From the NCBI GenBank assembly GCA_002104935.1, contig MCGT01000011.1:558001-622000 (forward strand): a DNA stretch of 64,000 nucleotides, written 5' to 3'. This DNA is from Hesseltinella vesiculosa (lineage: Eukaryota > Mucoromycota > Mucoromycetes > Mucorales > Cunninghamellaceae). Under the pieces are notes generated by a model. That model was not told the origin of the DNA, made no database searches, and worked only from the letters and a program-made list of their open reading frames with translations. This document shows, piece by piece, positions 50,276-59,749 of this stretch (position 1 is the first letter of the stretch; the number at the start of each line of letters is the position of its first letter). The translations under genes and the position numbers were made by a program.

Positions 50276-50554
50276 TTATTTCCAATAGACAAAAAAGTAT
50301 CTGTGTACTATGTACAGGAATAGAAGGAAAAGGATGTGTTGTTGGTAAGACCAGACGTTCTTACCGCCTTGAGTAGCCAAATGGTTCAAGCAGAGAGCAT
50401 AGGTGGAGAGGGTGTTCAATGCACGGCTTTCAACATCGATATCGGATATCTCGAGTTGGATGGAACCATGGTTCTTGGCCGTGGTCAAACAGTTGGTCGT
50501 CGAGCACTTGCAGGAGATGTAGAGGTCAACAAGTCTGCGTTCAGAGTTCTCCAT
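50276..50554 (-). pseudogene. Decayed ribosomal protein eS21 (RPS21) copy
   Basis: The reverse strand reads M-E-N-S-E-R-R-L-V-D-L-Y-I, then K-C-S-T-T-N, then T-A-K-N-H-G-S-I-Q-L, then T-Y-A-L-C, then L-N-H-L-A-T-Q-G-G and N-V-W-S-Y-Q-Q. These are the consecutive blocks of fungal eS21 (V-D-L-Y-x-P-R-K-C-S, A-K-D-H-A-S-V-Q, N-R-L-A-T, V-W-S-Y-Q-R). About 12 residues between Y-A-L-C and L-N-R are deleted, key basic residues (P-R-K) are changed, and the normal stop is lost so the frame runs on. No introns are visible, which fits a retrocopy but does not prove it. Confidence 0.75.
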
Positions 50555-50577
50555 TGTTGTCGTGGCTCATTTTCGGT

Positions 50578-51447
50578 GGAGGATGACCGCTGTGCGCAAG
50601 GAGAAACAGGACAGACTGACCCAGCCTAGACATGTGGCAATCCTACGAGCTCTGCACCCTGTCGCCATGACGTGAGAATCGTGGCATCACCCACACACTC
50701 TCTTGTGCTTACACAGCACATCGCCATGCCTACTCTTTTCAGAGCATCGGTCGAAAGAACGCAACGAAACAGGTCTTGACGCACAGCTTCACCCCCCTTT
50801 AGCTAGACCAGCGCCATATCTCAAACAAAAGTATTGAAGTTGTTAATAAAATGCCAAAAGCCTTTTTTTTTTCATGGACTTACGCAAGTTCCACATTTCG
50901 GTTTAGATGGAGGATGATAGTTGTGCCCAAGGAGAAACAGGACAGACTGACCCAGCCTAGACATGTGGCAATCCTACGAGTTCTGCACCCTGTCGCCATG
51001 ACGTGAGAATCGTGGCATCACCCACACACTCTCTTGTGCTTACACAGCACATCGCCATGCCTACTCTTTTCAGAGCATCGGTCGAAAGAACGCAACGAAA
51101 CAGGTCTTGACGCACAGCTTCACCCCCCTTTAGCTAGACCAGCGCCATATCTCAAACAAAAGTATTGAAGTTGTTAATAAAATGCCAAAAGCCTTTTTTT
51201 TTTCATGGACTTACGCAAGTTCCACATTTCGGTTTAGATGGAGGATGATAGTTGTGCCCAAGGAGAAACAGGACAGACTGACCCAGCCTAGACATGTGGC
51301 AATCCTACGAGTTCTGCACCCTGTCGCCATGACGTGAGAATCGTGGCATCACCCACACACTCTCTTGTGCTTACACAGCACATCGCCATGCCTACTCTTT
51401 TGAGAGCATCGGTCGAAAGTACGCAACGAAACAGGTCTTGACGCACA
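50578..51447 (+). repeat. 331-bp tandem repeat, about 2.6 copies
   Basis: Units start at 50578, 50909 and 51240; the third stops at about 51447. Each begins GGAGGATGA(C/T) and contains GGACAGACTGACCCAGCC, ACACTCTCTTGTGCTTACAC, GAGCATCGGTCGAAAG and a AATAAAATGCC polyadenylation-like signal. Copies 2 and 3 are almost identical. On the reverse strand each unit has a protein-like stretch (L-F-R-C-V-L-S-T-D-A-L-K-R) with no known family. Confidence 0.9.
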
Positions 51448-51767
51448 ATGAAGCAAAGAAGATGAGGAAAACAAAAAAACCCAAACACAACAACTGGAAA
51501 CCATGTTTCACATACCGATTCGTCCTCATTGGTTCAAAGCCATCACGGCCATTCCTGTTGACACACCTTGACCAATGAAGCTGAATTTTTACCAGCATCA
51601 TCTTTCTTAAGAGGATGTATTTTCATGGAATTTCACACTGATTCGTACATTGAAAGTGCTATATAGCTTAGTGGTTTCTTTTATACAGTATTCACGAACA
51701 ATAAAAAAAGCGGTTGCCAAATTTAGCAGATGAGGGGGAGTATATTTTGCGTGTCTCCTTCAAAACA
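51448..51767. other. Spacer after tandem repeat
   Basis: No supported gene was found. Confidence 0.4.
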
Positions 51768-51832
51768 GTGTCGTCGCCGGTCTCACTCCTACGGCGTCAA
51801 CGCTGAAGACCTCAACGACGACCAGTGGTTCT
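51768..51832 (+). pseudogene. Short lipase-gene fragment
   Basis: The forward strand contains G-V-N-A-E-D-L-N-D-D-Q-W-F followed by a stop. It matches A-V-N-A-E-D-L-D-D-D-Q-W-F of the lipase, with the upstream TCGTCGCC also matching. The match is about 65 bp and in the opposite orientation to the other two copies. A point change converts the Trp codon after Q-W-F into TGA. Confidence 0.7.
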
Positions 51833-52089
51833 GAGCTGCCTTCACTCATTGATAAATACCACCGTTCATTGATGATATCGATTATTTAACGACAGCCTCT
51901 CCGCCAATTTTGTTGTGAGAGAAGAAGAAAAAAATAAATAACCGTTCTGCGTGTTGCGGGGCGACCCCTTAAATATAATACTGACACCTTTAATTGTTAA
52001 AAAAATAATTGTTAAGAAAGATAATGGAATAGAAGAGAAACAAAAGAAAACCTACCGAAAACGTAGTCGGTGTAAACTTGGAGAAAACA

Positions 52090-52195
52090 AGAAAAGAGAA
52101 TCACAAAAAAGGAGACAAGAGAATCAACAAAAAAGGAGACAAGAGAATCAACAAAAAAGGAGAAGGGAGTTTGAAAAAAAGGAGACAAGAGCAAA
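52090..52195 (+). repeat. 24-bp minisatellite
   Basis: The unit GAGAATCAACAAAAAAGGAGACAA is repeated about 2-3 times with degenerate flanking copies. The unit is 8 codons long, giving E-N-Q-Q-K-R-R-Q in one frame. It lies just before the promoter of the PD-(D/E)XK-like gene. It is probably non-coding. Confidence 0.7.
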
Positions 52196-52288
52196 CAAAG
52201 CCTAAATTGGTGGCCCACCCCAGAATACTGCGCCCGCGCTTTTTTTTTTTTCCTTCTTTTTGCTTCCCTTGGTTGCTTTCTCTGTGAA

Positions 52289-53986
52289 ATGACATTTTAC
52301 TCCTCCCTTAAGGCTGCGCTAATTCAAAATGAACGCACGTTTAGTTTAGTAGATATATTCCGAGAAACTGGAATCACTAACGAAATGGAAGGAAGAAAAG
52401 CGCTGGTGAATGCCGTTGGAATTCTTCGCAAGCAAAGGAAAAACGCTGAATTGACAACGTGGGCAAAGGAAGTCCATAATGAAAGATTTAATGTAAGCAT
52501 TAAGCATTGCTTTAAAATATTGGACTTGGGAATAACTTTCACGCTTGAATTAGATTTTGGATTCACCGAGCATCAAGGAGTACTGGATTGAATGCCAGCT
52601 TGAGTCTGTCAATGATAAACGATTCAGGCATATGCTCAATCAAGAAGCTGCAAGATTGGACGCAGCCATTGCAAGCAGCAGGCAAGTTCATTATAGCAAT
52701 CTATGCACCATGCAAAATGTTATTCTAATGCCTAGCTTGGTTCATTGCCCGTTTATAGCATCATTCAAGACCTTGCCAGCTCTGATGAGGATGAAGATTC
52801 AAGAATCCCAAGTGATTTGACAAATGACTACCATCCTGGCCGTGGCGATGACTACTGCTTGTATCAAGAAGACGAAGGCACAGCTGATCAACATCAAACA
52901 AGCTCAGACGGAGCTGGGCTCTGGGTGGCTGCTGACGGAACGGACCTAGCAAGCCATTGCCAAGTATTCAAGATCAACACAGCCCAATTACGAAACCCAG
53001 TGGAGCAGCTTTCTGACCTTCGACACCTTGCATTGCACGATATCTACTATTTTGACCCGTCTGATCAAAATGTCTCGACGAGCAAGGATTGGCCAACTGA
53101 CCTACACGACCAAGCTGTCGCCACATTCAAGATCTCTCCCCCACCCAAAGCCGCCGGATCGCCAGCGTGGTGTTTAGAAATCAGCCTGTCAGATTACAAG
53201 CATTGGACAGAATCTGTTGCCTACGCTGCTTCACACCTCATCAAGGCCATCGAATCTGGGAACATGGTTGATGTATACTCGATGCAAGCCATTGTTGCCC
53301 TCTTGCCGACGTTTGTGGGAAGCCTGCCTGACGATTCACTCGAGGACTCTTACGTCCACAACTTCATTGCACCTGTATTCAAGCCAATCTTTGCGTCTGA
53401 ACCGTCGTTACGGGTCGAATGGGCCAATGGACATCTACAAAAAAAAACTGTGGCAAAGCGCAATCAAGTCTCGGGTCGAAACCACAAAGACTACAAGCCC
53501 GACTTCACTGCCAGCGCCAAAGCGACGAACTCTTGGATTTCGATTGTCGTTGGCGAATTCAAAAAACCTGGCTATTCACCAACTATGGAATCAGATTTTT
53601 TGAAGATTGGCAAGCAAATGCGCTCAATGATCAATGATTTGGTGCGGCAAAACGTCTGTGGCCCTGTCGTTTGTGGTATTCTTGTTCAAGGCCGACAAAT
53701 CCGAACATTTAAGATGGACCTCGTGGCGCTAAAAACGTACCGCATGATCAAAATCGGGCAAATCAGCATGTTTGAGGGCAAGGGCGACCTGTCCAACTTA
53801 CCTGCAATTGTAAGCCGCCTAATGCAGGTGAAGGCGATTGCAATTGAAACAGCTCACAGCGCCAAATCCATCGCAGTGGAACGACATACCACCCTGTCCA
53901 ATGCATCCCTGTCTCCACAAGCTCAATGGCTCTCTGACGAAAATTTTATCCTACGCAAACGAAAGGCACCCAACTGCGACCAGTGA
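52289..53986 (+). CDS. PD-(D/E)XK-nuclease-like protein, E-F-K type
   Basis: Three exons give 519 residues. Intron 2 (52682-52758) has a GC donor (GCAAGT). The N-terminal 110 residues are helical and charged, followed by an acidic S-S-D-E-D-E-D stretch. The C-terminal half has Y-K-P-D-F-T-A and I-V-V-G-E-F-K-K-P-G, the canonical P-D...(D/E)-x-K catalytic core, then D-F-L-K-I-G-K-Q-M-R-S-M and V-C-G-I-L-V-Q-G-R-Q-I. The layout (helical N-terminus, then REase-like domain without other enzymatic domains) resembles the nuclease part of Crinkler/RHS-type modules linked to mobile elements. There is no signal peptide. A decayed copy sits 4 kb away (48052-49070). A DNA-cleaving role is inferred from the motif only. 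Confidence 0.72.
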
Positions 53987-54394
53987 TGCCGCCAAATTAC
54001 CACCCACACCCATCTGAAACACCGTACCCATCTCACTCTTTTCCAAGCCCACTCATTCATACCCAGCTCAACGTAATGATCGTTTTTGTTTTATGTGTCT
54101 TTGGAAAAATAAATAGCTATCGTTTTTTCCATTTCTCAGATCGACAAAGGACAGAGCGCAGCAAGTGCTTTTTTCCAGCAGCCTAGAATTTGCCATTCTC
54201 CTGCCAAACATAAGAGTCACAGCTGAAACTTTCCATAGGAAGTGTATTACATTGAGCAAACTGTCAAATTCTTTCTACGACATCCAAAATCACAGCCAAA
54301 GAAAAGTTGCCCGCAAAAAAAAAAAGAAAAAAAAGTATGTAACACTACAGCACTTTTGGGTGATCAGATCAATGTGTAATTATCCAAAAATACC
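53987..54394. other. 3' region of PD-(D/E)XK-like gene
   Basis: AATAAATAGC near 54107 is a likely polyadenylation signal. No other feature was found. Confidence 0.4.
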
Positions 54395-54560
54395 TAAACC
54401 AATGAGTGATGCTGATGCTGAAAATGTCACGTCGATTGATGAAGATCGTTCAGCCAACTTTTGATCGCTTTCGTTTTGACATCTCCGAACCACCAGCTAA
54501 AAACATGAAAAAATCGGCCATTTTCATCAGGGAACCGCCAGGCCATCTGATCTAAAATCA
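54395..54560 (+). repeat. Dispersed repeat, copy B
   Basis: It matches 14630-14815 in the same order: GATGCTGATGCTGAAAATG, then TCAGCCAACTTTTGATCG, then CCAGCTAAAAACATGAAAAA, TCGGCCATTTTCATCA and CCGCCAGGCCATCTGATC. Its last part also matches 48570-48660 on the reverse strand. Confidence 0.55.
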
Positions 54561-54947
54561 CAGTGCAAAATTGATCCAAATAAATTCACTCCAAATTTTC
54601 CATGCTATTACAAAATGGTGAGAAATGACCTTTGTTAAAACTGCAGCTCTCTCGGGCAGCGCTGGGAAGAAGGGCTAGGCTAGCAAATATGCACTTGAAA
54701 TGATTTCGTATGCACTTGATTTTGCTTGCTCGCGCACTTGAAAATTTCAGCAGTTTGTCCGATTGGGTCAGCAGTCAAAAATGTTTCTTCACATCTCAAA
54801 GAAATAGCTGGCCCACTTCCATTTTGCATCTGGGCTTGAGTGAATTTTCTGAACCTCCTTGTTAATTTCGCAAAAGGTGCGGCAGGGGAGCAGAACTCGT
54901 GATTTGCATTTATTTATTTATTCATGTTTTAGTGTAAAAGAAGAAGT

Positions 54948-57900
54948 CTATGAGGTTTCATAGGCAGTGTCTTGACCAAAGTAACCTCGGCAGAGATTGC
55001 GGATGGCACGTTCGTAGAGAAGAGGGGTATGGTCAACAAACATGCTGCGGGAAAAGTTGATTTCAGAGAATCTGGACTGGATATCGTCGATCAAGGTGAG
55101 GGTGGTCATGTGTGCTTTGCGGTGCTTGGACTGGCGGGTGGCATAATTGGGAGCTTGAGCCTGGGAGTAGTGCAACGGATCCTTGATCAGCTGGGGTACC
55201 GACTCGACATGATAGACAGTCATGGGCGGATACAGCTTTTCTGAACGCATGTCAGCACGCATGGTCTTGATGGTAGCCCAGAACCATTGGTCATCGTCGA
55301 GGTCTTCGGCATTGACGGCATTGGGGTGGGGGTCGAGTGGTGAGGCAGGTGACGAGGGATCGTTGTTGGCACGGCTGGCGGAGGCGGATTGACGGTTGTA
55401 GCGGGCGATGATGCGGCGGATGATATCCTCGGCCGTGCGGGTTTCCTCATGCAGGCTTGTGGCGACGTTTTTGAGGTCCTTGACCAAGCCAAAGCTGAGG
55501 CACGAGACAATATCATAGCCGTGGACGACGCTGGTGACAAGACCTTGGCCACAGTACTCGGCCAGTTCGAGCGACATGGCACAGGGAGGACCATAGACGT
55601 AGCAGTGGACAGGGCGGCCGGCAGGCAGACCGCTCTGGCGGGAGGTGACAAACGGCACAGGGTCGTGGCGCATGACGGATGATACCATGGCGCTGGGTTC
55701 CCGTTCGAGGAAGTGGTGGCGCTCAACACTCCAAAGGACACTGAGCAGGCTGACGACGCCTCCGCCTAAGCTGTGGCCACACAGCACAAGGCCATAGTCG
55801 GGGAAGCGAGCCAGGCCATCGCGTACGACTTGATAGACCTTGCCTTTTTCCTTTGCCAGGAGCTGGGCAGCATCGAGCATGCCATCATGGGCTTGGAAAT
55901 GACGGTCGGGGTCGGTGGGCAGGGCGAAATCGCGGTAGGTGAAGGACAGGTCGGTGAGGACGTCGGACAAGCCAAGAGTGCCGCGGCAGGTGAGGACGAT
56001 GGACTTGGTGTGGTGATCGACGGTGACGTAATGGACAAGGGCATGGATGGAGGGGTGGTGCATGGCCAGCAGGGTAGGCCGGTCGGTGTAGCTGGACAGC
56101 AGGATGTCTTGGACCATGACGCCGGTGTGGTGAGCAAAAGCATGGTGGTTGGGGTGGTGATGGTGTGAGTCGGGAAGGACAGTAGGCATGTCACCGATGC
56201 CAAACACGCGCATGAAGGATTCGCCATAGGCAGCACTGGCATAGCGCATAAAATGGCCGATGTTGCTGATGATGTGCTGTCGGGGGAAGTTGGCGAGGGC
56301 TGGCTCGTGCTCGAGAGAGCGAGGGGTGGACGAGCGGATGAGAGGCATGGAGCGGATGAAGCGAATGCGACGAGCTTTCTTTTTGGCCTGCTGCTCAGCG
56401 TCAGGCTGGTGGCCATGGCTGGCAGGTGTGCTGGGAGGCGAGGAGGCAGAAGCTGGGGTCATGGGTAGAGGACGGCCGGCATGGGCGGAAGAGGAGGAGG
56501 AGGAACGGGAGGAGCGGGCAGAAGTGGTCGAGGCAGGTGATGTATGGGAGAATGGGGTGGAGTTGGATGGCGTAGGTGGAGGGGACGAAGCAGAAGCAGT
56601 GGTGTAGGTGGTGGTGATGGTTGTGCGGGAGATGGAGGCCATGCTGGTGATGGAGTTGGAGCGCTGCAGGTGTTGGTGACGGTGCTGGGGTGAGGTGGTG
56701 CCGGAGGATGAGGCGGAGGCGGAGCCACGGCCGCGTGAAGTCAAGGACAGGGGGGTCATCATACTGGGGAAACCGGAGCTGCCGGAGGAATTGCGGCGGG
56801 GGTTGGCGGGGGCGGTTTTTTTCTTCTTCTTGGTGAGGGGTGCGGCCGAGATGGAGTTGCTCTTTTGGCGGATGGCATCCATGGTCAGGCCCCAGCGGGA
56901 TTTCGACTTTTGGAGGGGTGGGCGACGAGGCTGGAGGTCATCCAGGTGGTCGTCTGGTTCTTCGTCATCGGCATCGTCATGGTGGTTGGAGACCAGGGAG
57001 GTGGTGGAGCGGAGAGTGGTGGAGGTGCTGGTCATGATGCGGGTGGGGGTGACGGGAGGCAGGGCTTCATCGGTGGCAGGGCCATCGTGGGTTTCCCAGG
57101 CGTAAGATTCCTTGCGTTCCATTTTCTTTCTCGACAGTTTTTTCGAGACGGCAGACAGGAGCACGTTGGGAGGCGGAGAGGACGAGGTTTGGGCAGCTGG
57201 GTTTTGTACAGCATACTTGTTCCAGACGCCAGGGACGTTGAAGGAGTCTTGATCCTCGGCAGGGCTGTCGGCCTGGTCGGGCTCGTCATCGTTGGCGGGG
57301 AGGGCAAGGTTGGTTGTAGGAGGAAGCAGCGGGGGGGTCTGCAAGGAGGGAGTGGTGGAGGGGTCGACAATGGCCAGGAAGGATTCCTTGTCCATCTCGT
57401 TGGACTGGAGGGTGACGTATTTGGTTTTGGTGGGCAGGTCGGGGCGATTGGGGTCGACGGGGCGGATGCGAGTGGTTTTGATGGTGGTGCGTTCGGTGGT
57501 GGTGATGATTTCGTACATCTGATAAGAGGCGTTGGGGTCGTCGTCTTGGTGAGGGGTGGTCAGGATGACAGACATGTCATCATCCTGGCTGCTGTTGGTC
57601 AAAATTTCCTGCAGTTGCTGAAGTACCATGGACTGGTTTTCACTTTCGCCTACGGACGTTCGGTCGACTTGCTCGGGTAAGGCGCTGGGGGCGGGCAGGG
57701 GGCGGGGGGTGTCCTGATATTGAATCAGGGCTTGCTGGCTCGTTTCTTCTTCGATGACGAGGCCTTGCCAGAGGATGGTAGATTGGATTTGTTTGAATCG
57801 CTGCTGATGAGTGATGGTTTGTAGGAGGGCAAAGGCGGTGAGGGCTTTGGTGAGACTGGCAAGCATGGCAATGCGGCCCAATTGCGCCACTTGGAACTCG

Positions 57901-58661
57901 GGATCGTGCATCAATTCCCGATGCACGAGTGTGATAATGGAAGCTAATGCACGTGAAGTATCTGTAGCACCAAAGATGCCATCTACCAAGCGTACCGATT
58001 CTTCGCAAGCCTAAGAAAGAAAGAGCGGGGGTTGGTTTCGGAGGAAATTGAAAAAAAGGTTGGGCTGCATAAGCTATTTTTAAAAGTGGTTACCTTTAGA
58101 CCGGTTTTGATGGTGATGGAGGTGAATTGCAATCCAGAGAGAGCAAACAATTCGGCCAGCGTAAAGGTACTTTCAATCATGTTGACGCCCATATTGGTAT
58201 ATTTATCAATCAACTGCAGCAGTCCACTAAAAAAAATTAAAACAATGTCAAGGTCACGGTGATGCTGAACAGAGGTTCTTTTTTCTTCTTCTTCTGTGTT
58301 CTTCTTCTGAACTTGGAAGGGAGGAGAAAAGAGCAATGGGAGAGAGGAGGGATCGGGGCAATTACCTTTCACCAACGAGCTCAATGGGATCATCAGGATT
58401 GCCAGAGTGGATACGTTTGGCGGTAGAGAGGGCATTGGCAAGGGCATTACGTCCAAGACCGAGAGAGACAGAAGTACCATATTTTGCCCCTTCAAACAGA
58501 GCATCAACAAGAAGGGCTGAGCAGCGCAATGAAACTCTGGTGGCAAGGGAGGCAGTGGTGATTAAGCCTGCAATGTTTTCGGGTAGTAACGTGGGCGAGG
58601 CTTGATAGAGTTGGCTATTGTTACATGGTGTGGTGCTGACTTGTGATGATGATAAGGTCAT
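54948..58661 (-). CDS. Class-3 lipase, sn1-specific diacylglycerol lipase-like
   Basis: Three exons give 1163 residues; exon 3 alone encodes 1021. The N-terminal ~190 residues have hydrophobic patches, followed by ~400 residues of low-complexity Ser/Thr/Pro-rich sequence, probably disordered. The lipase domain starts near F-M-R-Y-A-S-A-A-Y-G-E-S-F-M, has V-L-T-C-R-G-T-L-G-L-S-D (oxyanion side), the nucleophile elbow C-G-H-S-L-G-G-G (55758-55778), and Y-V-Y-G-P-P-C-A-M-S. V-V-H-G-Y-D-I-V-S-C carries the Asp, and a His is expected in the C-terminal K-A-H-M-T/D-H-T-P region. This family includes animal DAGL and fungal intracellular homologues acting on membrane lipids. It is the source of the copies at 49335-50120 and 51768-51832. 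Confidence 0.88.
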
Positions 58662-59749
58662 GCTTAAATAATACAAAATGGAATAGATATAAAAAAGAAC
58701 CTTAGATTAAAGAACACATGCAAAGAAAAGAGAAAAAGTGGGGAAGAGGGGCAAGTTTGCATTTTGCAACGAATGTCCGCCACAAAACCGAATGGCTGCC
58801 AAACCCAGGCTACTTCCCAGCTCCAACAATGCCTTTCCCTGTCATCGTGTGTTTCATCCAACAATGTTTGATGTTTTGATGTTGACATATTCGTTCCTTT
58901 ATACACCTCAGTTCCTCCTAGAGTGTCTCATTCTTGTCGTTTGAACCACATGGCTTGAATTTCATGATTGCCTTGTGACACAGCTCCCTTTTATTGTTGG
59001 AAAATGGGGCCATGTGAAAAAATCGTGTGGAAATCATTGGAGCACTCACTCTCATACTGACTCTTCTTCACGAGCTTCACTTGTTACACAATTTAAGTTT
59101 TGGTGGAAAATGAGTGACGGTTTTTTAAAAGGCGGGGGGGGGGGGTTGCAAAAAAATCTGATAAGCCAAAGCATGCCTGGATCTACCCTGACTCCCGTTT
59201 GCCCTTTAGCAAAGCTAGCCATACACTTTCTTCATCCATTGCATGTACAGGGACCATTTTAGAGTGGTGTGTAAATAAACAAATCACGCCAAGAAGATAG
59301 GAAGAAAGGCAGGAAGCAAGAATCATTTCGGTTTGCGCCAATGGGGCTTCGTCTGAAGGAAGAATTCGGCTGAGCGACCTCGATTTTATTTTTATCAGAT
59401 TTTTTTCCAGGAAATCTGATTAGACAAGGGTAACTCGTTTTCTTTTTAAGACGTTTGAACTTGTGAAAAAGTGAACCCACCACTCGAAGCTTGGTGGTTG
59501 ACTTACAATGCAAGAACAGCTTGAGCTTCACGGCCATCTTCTGGACGATACCTTGGCTACGACGAGCAGTTGATGAAGACCATCAAGCGAATGGGACCGA
59601 GTCAAAAAAAAAAAAATAGCCCATGGAATTATCAGATGGAAATATTTCATCTCCGCTGATAGCAACAAAGGCAATAAAAGGGGGGACGAAAGTTTCCTTT
59701 TTTTTTTTTTTTTTTCTTTCCTTTCCTTTTTTTTCGTTACATTTTTGCC
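58662..59749. other. Intergenic between lipase and PPR gene
   Basis: No intact gene was found. A G-run lies at about 59133-59145. Reverse-strand fragment 59259-59537 (M-A-V-K-L-K-L-F-L-H-C-K-S) has no recognised family. Long T-runs at 59699-59715 and 59730 lead into the PPR gene. Confidence 0.45.

Noticed and set aside
56865..57680. 271-residue forward ORF opposite the lipase
   Set aside because: Gly/Val-rich antisense product of the low-complexity lipase linker; no start context or motifs.
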